A stretch of DNA of 40,201 bases, taken from NCBI RefSeq assembly GCF_000194155.1, contig NZ_GL877881.1:105150-145350 (forward strand), in the 5' to 3' direction. Source of the DNA: Saccharopolyspora spinosa NRRL 18395. GTDB lineage: Bacteria > Actinomycetota > Actinomycetes > Mycobacteriales > Pseudonocardiaceae. The notes under the pieces are model-generated. The model ran no database searches and was not told where the DNA came from. It worked only from the letters and a program-made list of their open reading frames with translations. Position 1 is the stretch's first letter. Each line of letters begins with the position of its first letter. Shown here piece after piece: positions 7,437-15,262 of this stretch. A program made the position numbers and the translations under genes.

Positions 7437-7893
7437 GGCCCTGCTCCCTAGTGCTGCGTTCGCGCACCTCCCAATGGGGTTCGGGGAACGGCTCGTCCGC
7501 ACCTTCCTCCAGCGCGGCCTCGGTCGTGCTGCGCCCGGATTCGAGCTCACGCACCTGTGATCGCAGCGACCGGTTCTCTTCGACCAGGTCGCGGTGGCCG
7601 GAGGACAGCGTGGGGTCGTGCTCCCACCAGTCGATCCCCATTTCGCGGGCGCGCTCTACCGAGGCTACGACCAGCCGGAGTTTGATCGTGAGCAGTTCGA
7701 TGTCCAGCAGGTTCACCTGGATGTCACCGGCGATGACGATGCCCTTGTCCAAGACCCGTTCCAGTATGTCGGCAAGGTTCGCGGACTGCGGCTGTGTGGA
7801 CGTCGCTCGCTCGCCGTACCACGTCGGTGCGCGTGCGCCGCCTCCTCGCACCGCAGGAGCGGTGGCCCGGTCGCTGCCGTCATAGCCGTTCAT
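7429..7893 (-). CDS. gvpJ: Gas vesicle protein GvpJ (GvpA family with long tail)
   Basis: 154 residues from ATG 7893, an ATGA overlap with gvpO. Residues 38-82 hold the GvpA-like core NLADILERVLDKGIVIAGDI then QVNLLDIELLTIKLRLVVAS. The N-terminal 37 residues are polar. The C-terminal 70 residues form a charged coil (DLVEENRSLRSQVRELES) and a Glu/Pro-rich end, longer than cyanobacterial GvpJ but usual for actinomycetes. It is probably a minor cone-tip or nucleation protein. Confidence 0.9.
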   Translation of the reverse strand: MNGYDGSDRATAPAVRGGGARAPTWYGERATSTQPQSANLADILERVLDKGIVIAGDIQVNLLDIELLTIKLRLVVASVERAREMGIDWWEHDPTLSSGHRDLVEENRSLRSQVRELESGRSTTEAALEEGADEPFPEPHWEVRERSTREQGRG

Positions 7894-8339
7894 CGTTCGT
7901 TGCCTCGCCCTCTGGCATAGCGGTCGACCCGGCGGTAAGAAACGAGATCACCGTCATCGTCCAGTTCTGCCTCGTACACGGCCAAGATGTCGGCCGTGTC
8001 CGGAACCCGGCGGCTCTCGACCACCTCGACACCCACGACCCAGCCCCTTTCGGACCGCTCAAGGGACGTGACGCCTTCCGGCTGTCGACCGGTCAGCTCG
8101 TGCACTTGGCGTACGGCCAGCCGGGCCACCTGGGCCGCTTTGAGTGAATGCTGTGCTTGCGCTTGGCCTTTGTCATCGTCGCTGGCGTGTTCCTGGCGCG
8201 CCCGCTCCGGCTTCCGGCCCTTCTCCGGGCTGCTTCTGGTTGGCGGCGTCCTGGATTCCGCCTGCCGCGCGGGGTTGCGCCGACGGCGCTCCGCCGGCGG
8301 CTCGCGATCTCCTGATCCGTCGCGCCGCGCCATAGCCAC
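7890..8339 (-). CDS. gvpO: Gas vesicle protein GvpO
   Basis: About 149 residues from GTG 8339 (ATG 8333 is an alternative two codons later). The first 75 residues are highly basic and Arg/Pro-rich. The conserved GvpO domain follows: QVARLAVRQVHELTGRQPEG, GWVVGVEVVESRRVPDTADI, LAVYEAELDDDGDLVSYRR and VDRYARGR. GvpO is required for vesicle formation and has been linked to regulation in haloarchaea. It lies between gvpG and gvpJ with 4-base spacing or overlap. Confidence 0.93.
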   Translation of the reverse strand: MAMARRDGSGDREPPAERRRRNPARQAESRTPPTRSSPEKGRKPERARQEHASDDDKGQAQAQHSLKAAQVARLAVRQVHELTGRQPEGVTSLERSERGWVVGVEVVESRRVPDTADILAVYEAELDDDGDLVSYRRVDRYARGRGNER

Positions 8340-8343
8340 CAGG

Positions 8344-8595
8344 TCACATCTCCTCTCCTCGACGTCTCCGCTGCGACTCGAACAGCCTGTTCAGCAAGTC
8401 TTCGTGCAACCGGTCGCGTTCCGAGTCGGACAGGCAACCGGCCGCGTAGGCATCGTCGACGTCCGCAATCTGGCGCTGGATCAGCGCAGGGTCGTAATAC
8501 TGCTGCTCCGCGTGCTGCTTCACCTGTTCGGCAACCCATGCGACACCCCGTACTGGTGCCAGGGGCAGAGTGAGAAGCCCGGTGATGAGTCCCAT
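8344..8595 (-). CDS. gvpG: Gas vesicle protein GvpG
   Basis: 83 residues from ATG 8595, two bases after the gvpF stop. MGLITGLLTLPLAPVRGVAW then VAEQVKQHAEQQYYDPALIQ is the characteristic GvpG start, and a short helical, basic C-terminus ends EEM. The longer frame to 8667 is the end of gvpF in another frame. GvpG is a small helical accessory protein needed for assembly. Confidence 0.95.
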   Translation of the reverse strand: MGLITGLLTLPLAPVRGVAWVAEQVKQHAEQQYYDPALIQRQIADVDDAYAAGCLSDSERDRLHEDLLNRLFESQRRRRGEEM

Positions 8596-8597
8596 GT

Positions 8598-9392
8598 TCA
8601 GGCTCCCGGCAAGAAGTCGTAGGGCGCGAGCGGACCGATCAAGCGCAGGCCGATCCGTCCCGCCCACCGCTCCCCCAGTTCGTCCACGGCTCGCTCGAAC
8701 TGCGGGATCTGCTCGCGATCGACTAGGAACGTGACGTGCACGGCATCGTCTTCGGCTGCGACCGCATGTGAAAGTGAAGCAGCGGAGGCCGGTTCGAGCG
8801 AGGCCATCAGCGTCTCCGCGTCGGATTCGCGTTTCTGGGCGACGGCGTTGCTGACCAGTTCACCCAGCCGCAAGCGCTCTGCGTAGCCCGCGTCTTCGGG
8901 CAGTCCGCCGAGATCTTCGCGCAGTTGCTGGACCTCGGGCACTTCATCCACGATCTCGCGCAGATGCGCGCTCTCCGCGTATCTGCCCCGAACGGTGAAC
9001 TGAACGAGTCCTTCGAGTTCGGTGAGCATGGCCTCGAAGTGGTCGTGATGGGGGTCCAGCAGCTCCTCGACGACCGCATTCTCAGTTGTCACGACCGAAC
9101 CAAAACGCATCGGTATCACCGTGGTTTCGGCGGCGAGGGTGTCGAGGACACGCTCGTGCGCAACCAGATCCGCACGGGTGCCAAGCGGTCGAACCAGCCG
9201 CACCTCGCTGATCAACGCGGAGAGTTCGCCGCGCGAGGCCAGCACCACCTTGGCCTCGTCATCCCCGACGGAGGGAAGCTCGTCCGGCAGCTCTTCTCGG
9301 CGACCGACGATGCCGTAGACATACACGGCTTTCTCGACGTCGCCTGCTGGCTCGGTCCGGACATCCTCGGGGCGCCTCGCGCGCGTGGTCAT
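8598..9392 (-). CDS. gvpF: Gas vesicle protein GvpF
   Basis: 264 residues from ATG 9392, ATGA overlap with gvpA. The N-terminal domain (AVYVYGIVG, ASRGELSALISEVRLVRPLG, VIPMRFGSVV) and the C-terminal ferredoxin-like domain (AVHVTFLVDREQIPQFERAV then GLRLIGPLAPYDFLPG) are both complete. The PLAPYDF ending is diagnostic. GvpF contacts GvpA and is thought to chaperone it to the growing vesicle. Confidence 0.95.
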   Translation of the reverse strand: MTTRARRPEDVRTEPAGDVEKAVYVYGIVGRREELPDELPSVGDDEAKVVLASRGELSALISEVRLVRPLGTRADLVAHERVLDTLAAETTVIPMRFGSVVTTENAVVEELLDPHHDHFEAMLTELEGLVQFTVRGRYAESAHLREIVDEVPEVQQLREDLGGLPEDAGYAERLRLGELVSNAVAQKRESDAETLMASLEPASAASLSHAVAAEDDAVHVTFLVDREQIPQFERAVDELGERWAGRIGLRLIGPLAPYDFLPGA

Positions 9393-9811
9393 CGTTCACG
9401 CTCCCGATCCCGCAGTTCCCTGCGTTTGATGGGCTGCTTCTCCCGCTTCGCCGCCTGATCGCCACTCCGGAATTCGTCGAACTTGTCCTTGGCAGCGTCG
9501 ATCACTCCCTTGGTCTTGCCTTCGACGGTGCTCTGCGTCATGCCCTCCACCAGCTCCGGGAGGTCCTTGCCGCCCTTCTGCTCCAGGTCAAGTCTGTTGG
9601 TCGCCTCGGCGAACCGCAGGTAGGTGTCTACACTGGCCACTACAACCCGCGCATCGACGGTAGCAATCTCGATTCCCACCAGGGAAACCCGAACGAAGAC
9701 GTCGATGACGAGTCCCTTGTCCAGGATAAGTTCGACGACTTCCGCCAAGTCACCCGACGATCCGCGCTGCACCGGCGATCCGCCGCCCCCTTGCATGCTC
9801 GCGACCGTCAT
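9389..9811 (-). CDS. gvpA: Main gas vesicle structural protein GvpA
   Basis: 140 residues from ATG 9811. Residues 20-65 carry the rib-forming core: DLAEVVELILDKGLVIDVFV, RVSLVGIEIATVDARVVVAS and VDTYLRFAEATNRL. This is the closest of the three GvpA-like proteins in the operon to the bulk structural subunit, including the ASVDTYL end. The tail of about 70 charged residues is longer than in cyanobacteria, as usual for actinomycete GvpA. Its position directly behind the SRPBCC gene and ahead of gvpF fits. Confidence 0.92.
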   Translation of the reverse strand: MTVASMQGGGGSPVQRGSSGDLAEVVELILDKGLVIDVFVRVSLVGIEIATVDARVVVASVDTYLRFAEATNRLDLEQKGGKDLPELVEGMTQSTVEGKTKGVIDAAKDKFDEFRSGDQAAKREKQPIKRRELRDRERER

Positions 9812-9815
9812 GTGA

Positions 9816-10990
9816 TCACCTTCTCCGGCTGGACGTCACCGCTTCGCGGCGCCGTCGGCCGCGCTGGTCTTCTTCTTCGCGGCCTTCGTCCTCGTAGTAC
9901 GCCTCCTCGCCTTCACCCTCGTACTCCTCGGCTTCCGGCTCTTCGCCGTAGTCCGCCTCCTCCTCTTCGTCGCCGTATTCGCCCTCCTCTTCTTCCTCTC
10001 CGTATTCCTCTCCTTCCTCTCCTTCGTCGCCGTATTCGCCCTCCTCACCGACCTCGCCGGCTTCGCCGTACTCGCCCTCGTACTCTTGCGGCTCTTCCTC
10101 AGGGCCGTACTCCGCTTCTTCTTCGCGCAAAGCCTCTTCGTGGGTCTTAACGACCTCACGGTCTCGGATCTCGCCACGCCACCCTTCGACCGCTTCCGGC
10201 TCCAAGATCGTCCGCGTCATCAGGTGCCGCTTGATGTACTTGAAGTCGGCGCGAACACGGCGGCCTTGCGCGCGCCACATGTACGCGGTCTTCTCGAAGA
10301 ACCCTTGCGGGTAGTACTCGATGACGAGCAGGATCCTGGTCATGTCCGGCGCGAGCTCGTGGAAGGTGACGGAGCCGTCCACTGTCCCCTTCGCGCCTGT
10401 TGAAGTCCACACGATCCGTTCGTCGGGAACCTGTTCGACGATGGTGGCTTGCCAGCTCCGCTTCGAGAGGAAGATCTGCGCCTGCCAGTTGACCTTTTCG
10501 TCTGACTCCTGATCCACGCTAAGGACTTTCTTCGTCATGCTCGGGAAATCCTCGAATCTGGTCCACTGGTCGTACACGACGCGAACACGACGCGAATCGG
10601 CAGCCCAACATCATTGTGCTCAATGATGTTCACCACCTTGGATTTCCCCTTCTTCCCTCCCTTTCCGCCGCCCATGCCCAGTGCACCTTTGACTTTTTCC
10701 GTCATACCCGTCAAACCGGCCTTCAGCGCCGACTTGACCGGAGATCCGCCTGCTGCCAGTTCCTTGCTGCCCGTGACCGCTGCCATCAGCCCGGCGCCAC
10801 CGTTCTCCGCCGATTCGGTCAGCCGTCCGGCCATTTCTTCGACCTTGTCGCCGACTAAACCGGCTGCACGCTCCCCGGCCGACATCAGTAGCTCCTTGGC
10901 GCCGGCCTTCAATGGCTCGAGCGGCAGTTCTCGCAACAAGCCACCCGATCTAGATTCGCGATTTTCGCTGGACGGTTGCGCCATCGTCAT
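9816..10990 (-). pseudogene. Gas-vesicle-associated SRPBCC (cyclase-like) protein, split by a frameshift
   Basis: Intact relatives are one protein: an Ala/Gly-rich helical N-terminus, then an SRPBCC lipid-binding-type domain. Here the N-terminal part (start ATG 10990, MTMAQPSSENR; GLMAAVTGSKELAAGGSP; KVVNIIEHNDVGLPIRVV) and the domain (YDQWTRFEDFPSMTKKVLSV, QVPDERIVWTSTGAKG, LLVIEYYPQGFFEKTAYMWR, VEGWRGEIRDREVV) are in different frames. The break is an exact 11-bp tandem duplication at 10575-10596; removing one copy joins the frames as IRVV-YDQW. The last ~100 residues are an extreme Glu/Tyr/Gly acidic tract capped by a basic end (RGRRRREAVTSSRRR). It is probably the counterpart of one of the extra genes (gvpY/gvpZ) of Streptomyces clusters. 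A GTG at the break could allow a shortened product. Confidence 0.8.
10575..10596. repeat. 11-bp tandem duplication causing the frameshift
   Basis: CACGACGCGAA occurs twice in direct succession (10575-10585 and 10586-10596, plus strand). Eleven is not a multiple of three, so the minus-strand gene changes frame here. Everything on either side reads as conserved protein. Confidence 0.9.
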
Positions 10991-11002
10991 CACCCAGCCC
11001 AC

Positions 11003-11737
11003 TCAAGACGTCTTCTTAGGACCAGACGGCTTGGACCTCGGGGGCGCCGCCTGCTTGCGCTGGCCGTGCCCCGGCGAACCGACGCTCCGGCTCGCTGCCC
11101 GGCCGCTCGAACCACTGGAGGACTTGGCCGCAGACGTCGCCCTGCCCCGCGCACTGGCTTGCGACGTCCTCGTGGTTTCCCTCTTCTCGGTGGCAGACCT
11201 CGCCCGCCGACCGCTCAGGGGTGTGGAGCGTTCGGGAGCGCGGTGGCGTTCCGTCCTGCCTTCCGAGGGCTGCTCCGCAGCCTGTTCTTCGTCGTTTCCG
11301 CCGGACTCGGTCTCGTCCTCGTCGGCCGCGGGAGTCCCTTCCGAGCTCGTCCTTCGCCGGATCGCCTTTTCGCCGAGGCTGGTCACTTCTTTCCCGGCAC
11401 TCGAAAGCTGCTCTCCGGCCCCTTCGACGTTGACCGCACGCAAACCGGCGGCACGCTTCGTCAGATTGTCACCAAGCGACTCGATCTTGCTCGTCGCCGC
11501 CGCCAGCGCCGCTGATTTGGCCGCGTCCAACAATCGCTCTCGCGCCTCTCCCGTAAGCTTCTGCACCTCTGGAGACGCTCCCAGCAGTTTGCTGCCTTTG
11601 GCCACCAGTTCCTTGGGATCCGTGAAACGTCGTCCCGCCAACATCCCCGCGGCTGTGATCGCGAGCTTCATCTTGCGACTGCGCCCGAGCGCATAGCCGA
11701 CGGCTACTGCCAGCGCGATTTGAGGTCCGGATTTCAT
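11003..11737 (-). CDS. Gas-vesicle-cluster accessory protein (gvpY-like)
   Basis: 244 residues from ATG 11737, behind AGGGAG. Residues 5-45 are a hydrophobic/basic N-terminus (PQIALAVAVGYALGRSRKMK, LAITAAGMLAGRRF) followed by helical sequence (DPKELVAKGSKLLGASPEVQ, ERLLDAAKSAALAAATSKIE). The rest is a disordered Ser/Arg/Glu-rich region ending in a strongly basic tail (QRKQAAPPRSKPSGPKKTS). Genes of this type head actinomycete gvp operons, and databases often carry unreliable labels for them. It is the first gene of the operon here. Its role is unproven; the basic tail faces the acidic tail of the next gene product. Confidence 0.75.
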   Translation of the reverse strand: MKSGPQIALAVAVGYALGRSRKMKLAITAAGMLAGRRFTDPKELVAKGSKLLGASPEVQKLTGEARERLLDAAKSAALAAATSKIESLGDNLTKRAAGLRAVNVEGAGEQLSSAGKEVTSLGEKAIRRRTSSEGTPAADEDETESGGNDEEQAAEQPSEGRTERHRAPERSTPLSGRRARSATEKRETTRTSQASARGRATSAAKSSSGSSGRAASRSVGSPGHGQRKQAAPPRSKPSGPKKTS

Positions 11738-11817
11738 AATCAGCTCCCTGCCCGAACAGCCGGGCGGGCCCGTTGCCCGCAGTCACGATCAACTCACGCA
11801 ACCGAGTGCAGCCAGGG

Positions 11818-11855
11818 TTCGACGCTCCTACCGTACATATCGATCAAGCGTCGAA
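11818..11855. promoter_or_regulatory. Inverted repeat in the gvp leader
   Basis: TTCGACGCT (11818-11826) and AGCGTCGAA (11847-11855) form a perfect 9-bp inverted repeat around a 20-base spacer. It lies between the putative promoter and the first gene, so it could be an operator or a leader hairpin. No other features are seen in 11738-12027. Confidence 0.45.
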
Positions 11856-11891
11856 GCCCGATCAGCCGACTACCACGACCATCTCGCCAGG

Positions 11892-11917
11892 CTACCCGCC
11901 CACTGGACACAGGAAAC
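11892..11917 (-). promoter_or_regulatory. Stress-sigma (SigB/SigF-type) promoter of the gvp operon
   Basis: On the minus strand GTTT (11917-11914) is followed after 16 bases by GGGTAG (11897-11892), a good match to the actinobacterial SigB/SigF pattern GTTT-N14-17-GGGTA. Transcription would start near 11884, giving a leader of about 150 bases before the first gene. This fits stress-induced gas vesicles, but it is a pattern match only. Confidence 0.55.
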
Positions 11918-12027
11918 CCCAGCCGCAGGTCGATTTCATGATCGAAACTGCTTTTGAAACGCATCACCCTATGCCATCGCGGCTGTCCCTCACGATGGAA
12001 TATCGTTGCCTGGACTCGAAATCGAGA

Positions 12028-12546
12028 TCACCGGACCAGTCCGGCCTCCCGGAGTTCCTCGTCCACGATCCCACTCACCCAGTCTCGAAGGTGCCAGGAA
12101 GGATCTGAGGTGTCGTGCTCGTGGAGATCCCGGCGATGCGCCTCCTCATCGCCCGGCTCCACGGATTCGTCATCCGCTGGCACTGAGCCTATGGTCAAAC
12201 CGATCAGTGCGCTCAGCAAGCCTCGGCCGGCTGCGAACGTCGCCAAAGTGCTCCGCGTCGGCGGTTCGGGTTTAAGGCTGCCCAGCAGCAGTGCGTCACC
12301 GATGTCGGTCGCCACGCGACCTACTACGGCCAGTCGCAACGGATTCGGGCTGGGAGCGAAGGCCAGGGCCAGTCCCGACACAACGTCTCGAGCGCCGATG
12401 CCTCGGCAAAGCGCCGCCATACCTGGGGAAGTTTTTCCGGCCGCGTCGGTCAGTCCGCATGGAACGGCCAGCGTTTCTGGACGAACAACGATGGTCGCAC
12501 CAAGTGCGGCCGTACCGATACCGAGCAGGCGAGGGAACCACGTCAT
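12028..12546 (-). CDS. DUF4267-like small membrane protein
   Basis: 172 residues from ATG 12546, chosen because GGGAGG stands 8 bases upstream; the frame is open further but that part is not conserved-looking. Hydrophobic segments: FPRLLGIGTAALGATIVVRP, RGIGARDVVSGLALAFA, LAVVGRVATDIGDALLLG and GRGLLSALIGLTIGSV. The G-x-R-D and D-x-x-D patterns resemble DUF4267 proteins like the one at 2820. The tail of about 50 residues is acidic and polar. It is on the same strand as the gvp operon, separated from it by the promoter region. Upstream (12560-12720, minus) the frame reads DRTSFIFVLQGKRILVGEYG then VRASVERACEVLH, which looks coding but has no stop or start of its own. Confidence 0.65.
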   Translation of the reverse strand: MTWFPRLLGIGTAALGATIVVRPETLAVPCGLTDAAGKTSPGMAALCRGIGARDVVSGLALAFAPSPNPLRLAVVGRVATDIGDALLLGSLKPEPPTRSTLATFAAGRGLLSALIGLTIGSVPADDESVEPGDEEAHRRDLHEHDTSDPSWHLRDWVSGIVDEELREAGLVR

Positions 12547-12812
12547 GGCGCCGCCTCCCTTCTCCGAGGTGCGGATGCCTCTGCCGTACAGACCTTCTTG
12601 ATCGGTGGAGCACCTCACAGGCCCGCTCCACCGACGCACGAACACCGTACTCACCGACCAGTATGCGCTTGCCTTGCAAGACGAAGATGAAGGAGGTGCG
12701 GTCGCCGCCCGGTGCTTGCACGGTGGTGTTGATGGCCGAGGTCCACTAGGCGAACCCCTCCTGACCCAGACCTTCCGGCACCCGAATTAGATGACCGTGG
12801 CTTGGTAACGGG

Positions 12813-13247
12813 TCAGTGTTCGACCCCCTTCTCCGCTGCCTTCTTCTTCGCTCTTGCCTTGGGTGCCTCGCGTGCGGCCGGGATAGCACCCTCTGGCGGA
12901 ACGATTGTCTCGTCCGTGCTCTCGCCTAGCGACACAGCTCCTTCCCCTGGCGGGCCTTCGCCAGCCGGTTGCTCGGCTTCGCTGGTTTCGAGCGTGACCG
13001 AGCGGGTCATGCGATAGGCAGCGTAGGCGGCGCCGGCCCCGGCCATAACGCCTGCAGCAGTCAGACCTGCGCGTTGAAGTTGTAGCTTTCTTTGATTCGA
13101 GGCTGCCCGCCGGCGGGCAGGTCCCATGATGGTCAGTTTCTTGCGCGCCAGCAGGCGCGCGAGGCGCAAGGCGGCTTTGCCCATGCGCCAACGGCCCAGC
13201 AGGTAGCCGATGAAAGCCGCCAGGTACACCTTGATCCGGACCAACAT
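12813..13247 (-). CDS. Small membrane-associated protein of the gvp neighbourhood
   Basis: 144 residues from ATG 13247, behind GGGAGGGGG. The start MLVRIKVYLAAFIGYLLGRW resembles the first residues of the gvpY-like protein and of the gene at 14078. A basic helical stretch (ALRLARLLARKKL, ARRRAASNQRKLQLQRAG) is followed by a second hydrophobic segment (LTAAGVMAGAGAAYAAY) and an acidic linker ending in a Lys-rich tail (PKARAKKKAAEKGVEH). I do not recognise a named family. A role in vesicle assembly or anchoring is a guess from position and signature. Confidence 0.6.
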   Translation of the reverse strand: MLVRIKVYLAAFIGYLLGRWRMGKAALRLARLLARKKLTIMGPARRRAASNQRKLQLQRAGLTAAGVMAGAGAAYAAYRMTRSVTLETSEAEQPAGEGPPGEGAVSLGESTDETIVPPEGAIPAAREAPKARAKKKAAEKGVEH

Positions 13248-13441
13248 AACGCCCCCTCCCGATGCCAAAGCGCGGTATGCGCGCCCCGCTCTTCCGTTTC
13301 CCAGCGTTCAGCGCGATTCGTCATGGTTTCCCGGCACAGTCAGTCGATGAAGGTTCAAGCGCTGGTAGCGGCGATGACGATGGTCTGCGCTCGGAAAGCG
13401 ACCGCGATGTGCGGGCCATACAACTCTGAATCACCCCACTA

Positions 13442-13864
13442 TCAACGTAAAGCAACAAGCTCCTCATTGCGTCGCAGTCGCATCGTCCTGATCACCACAA
13501 TGATCAGGAACAACAAGAGCAGCACAAGCAACACGGGCCCCAGCAGTAGGACGAGGACAAGACCAAGGACCAGGAGAACCTTGACCTTGACGCTCAGTCC
13601 GGCGACGGCGGCCTTCACCGCCGGCCACAACGGGTGCTTCCCCCTAATGGCTGCGGAAACCCCAGCCAGTCCAGATTGCACGCTCGGCGAACCGCTCGCC
13701 GAGTTGGCTAGCTTGTCCAACCAGGCCGGAACCTTTCGGCGTAGCACCTCGGAGCCCTTGACCAGCAGGTCGCGGACGATCCGCCCAGCGGCCTCCCGTA
13801 GCCATCCGACCAATCGGGCCAGGAATTTCCGAGGCCTGGCCCCGGCCTTGCCCAGCGAAGCCAT
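13442..13864 (-). CDS. Basic protein with a very hydrophobic C-terminal hairpin
   Basis: 140 residues from ATG 13864. The N-terminal half is basic and amphipathic (KFLARLVGWLREAAGRIVRD, VPAWLDKLANSASG). The C-terminal part is an almost pure Leu/Val stretch (VLLVLGLVLVLLLGPVLLVL then LLLFLIIVVIRTMRLRRNEE), long enough for two tightly packed helices around G-P. It is not a known toxin-type peptide by length. It lies 180 bases upstream of the 13247 gene on the same strand. The function is unknown; the setting suggests a membrane partner of the gvp accessory proteins. Confidence 0.55.
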   Translation of the reverse strand: MASLGKAGARPRKFLARLVGWLREAAGRIVRDLLVKGSEVLRRKVPAWLDKLANSASGSPSVQSGLAGVSAAIRGKHPLWPAVKAAVAGLSVKVKVLLVLGLVLVLLLGPVLLVLLLLFLIIVVIRTMRLRRNEELVALR

Positions 13865-13957
13865 GCATCGAGGTTACCCCACGGGGTGGCTGTCGATAAC
13901 CGATCCACTGCCCAACCGTCCGGTGCGGCGACGGGCACAAGTCGTTCACATCACGTG

Positions 13958-13982
13958 GTTTCAATCGCCGGGACTGGGGAAC
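13958..13982 (+). promoter_or_regulatory. Possible stress-sigma promoter for the 14078 gene
   Basis: GTTT (13958-13961) is followed after 15 bases by GGGAAC (13977-13982), a weaker match to the SigB/SigF pattern than the gvp promoter. It is about 95 bases before the start codon. Confidence 0.25.
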
Positions 13983-14077
13983 ACCGAGCGCAACAACTCG
14001 GACATGGCCGAGATCGAGTTCCCGCTCTCATTGGGCGGACGCGATCTCCGGCAATGTGATTAGCGCCGGAGGTTGCG

Positions 14078-14743
14078 ATGACTCGGATCAAGGTGTTTCT
14101 GGCGACCGTCGTCGGTTACGTGCAGAGGTGGTTGGCGAAGCTTGAGCTGCGAATGACCGCCCGCAAGGTGATCCGGGAGCTTCGGCGGCTCAACCCTGGT
14201 CCGCTCGTCCACACCGTGGGTGGGAAGTTGCGGAACGTCCCGCTAGTCCGCGGGCGGACCCAGTCCGATTTGAAGCGCGCTGGTCGGACCGTTTCCGACG
14301 CTGCCATCCTGCCTAAGTCCCGCACTGGACAAGTAACGAAAAAGATTGGCGAATCCGGTAGTGAGGGGCGGCTCGGACGGCTGCGCACCGGCGTGACCCG
14401 CAGTATCGGGGCGGTCTTGTCTGCAACAGGCGGCGCCCTTACCCGGGCCGGTGAGAGGCTGAAGGGCTCCGAAGCCGGCGCTCGAACCCAGACCGATGCC
14501 GACATGATCCCGCAAGCCAAAGGTGCTGCAAAGGAGCCCCGGCCGGCGCGGGGGGCCAACCGGAGCACATCCGGTCCGCGCACCGAGAAGACACGTACCA
14601 AGAACACACCGGAAGAAACCGGTTCCCACGATGCAACAGCGCGCGGGGCAGGAGAGAGCGGCAAACCGGTTCGCAAGCGGCGCAGCCCGATGCAGGCACC
14701 ACGCCCACCCGCATCCGGCAAGAGAAGCACCCAGCACGAGTAG
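14078..14743 (+). CDS. Basic protein with gvpY-like N-terminus
   Basis: 221 residues from ATG 14078, behind GGAGG at 6 bases. MTRIKVFLATVVGYVQRWL matches the start of the 13247 protein position by position (R-I-K-V-[FY]-L-A-x-x-x-G-Y). The remainder is unusually rich in Arg, Lys, Thr, Gly and Ser, with no acidic blocks and a basic end (KRRSPMQAPRPPASGKRS). It reads away from the gvp operon and its minus-strand neighbours. No enzyme motif is visible. A nucleic-acid or acidic-protein partner is plausible but only inferred. Confidence 0.6.
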   Translation: MTRIKVFLATVVGYVQRWLAKLELRMTARKVIRELRRLNPGPLVHTVGGKLRNVPLVRGRTQSDLKRAGRTVSDAAILPKSRTGQVTKKIGESGSEGRLGRLRTGVTRSIGAVLSATGGALTRAGERLKGSEAGARTQTDADMIPQAKGAAKEPRPARGANRSTSGPRTEKTRTKNTPEETGSHDATARGAGESGKPVRKRRSPMQAPRPPASGKRSTQHE

Positions 14744-15262
14744 CGCTCGCATAGCGCCGATCCTGTCTTCGTGCCGTGCGCACTGGTAGTGACCAGCGGT
14801 TGCCGCGATGGCCGACGAAACCGAAGCCCGCACCGCACCAGCCGGACGCGCTGAACGTCGACAGACGCAGGCTGGGAAGGCGGCCGACGTGAGTACCTGG
14901 GCCGATCTTCCACCCTCGGTGGGCACGGCTTACGTTCTCGGTCAGCATGGCCGGAAGTTCGCTTGCGGTTCGGCGCAGACGAGGCCACCGCGACGATCTG
15001 GCCGCTGATCGTGGACGCTGCCGATGGAGGGGCACCCACATTCCATACGGCGTTTGAGGTCCCGCCGCCCACACCGCCACGCAAACCAATCTGGAACTGC
15101 TCCTTATCTGATCAAGATGAGCGCTCCTACCCGATCGGGCGGCATCAGTCCCGATCGGGTGACATCAGTGGCGGATTTCCCGTAGGTCACTCGCGCGAGG
15201 ACCCAGTACCTCATACTTATGAGTGAGATTTATCGGCTTGGTTCGGGGAAGGGCGGAGGACG
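14744..15262. other. 519-bp stretch without a convincing gene
   Basis: A 66-codon frame starts at ATG 14808 (MADETEARTAPAGRAERR). It loses coding character near 14960, where another frame reads LRFGADEATATIWPLIVDAA then DGGAPTFHTAFEVPPPTPP. This looks like one short gene broken by a frameshift, but I cannot identify it and there is no good ribosome-binding site. The end of the stretch holds the direct repeat before the LuxR gene. Confidence 0.35.
15131..15170. promoter_or_regulatory. 20-bp tandem direct repeat upstream of the LuxR-type gene
   Basis: Bases 15131-15150 and 15151-15170 are two adjacent 20-bp units sharing 17 positions; both contain CCGATCGGG and CATCAGT. The core CCCGATCGGG in the second unit is itself palindromic. 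It lies about 95 bases before the start at 15263 and may be a regulator-binding pair. Confidence 0.45.

Noticed and set aside
6151..9458. Many plus-strand frames across the gas-vesicle operon
   Set aside because: All are shadows of gvp genes whose minus-strand products are unambiguous.
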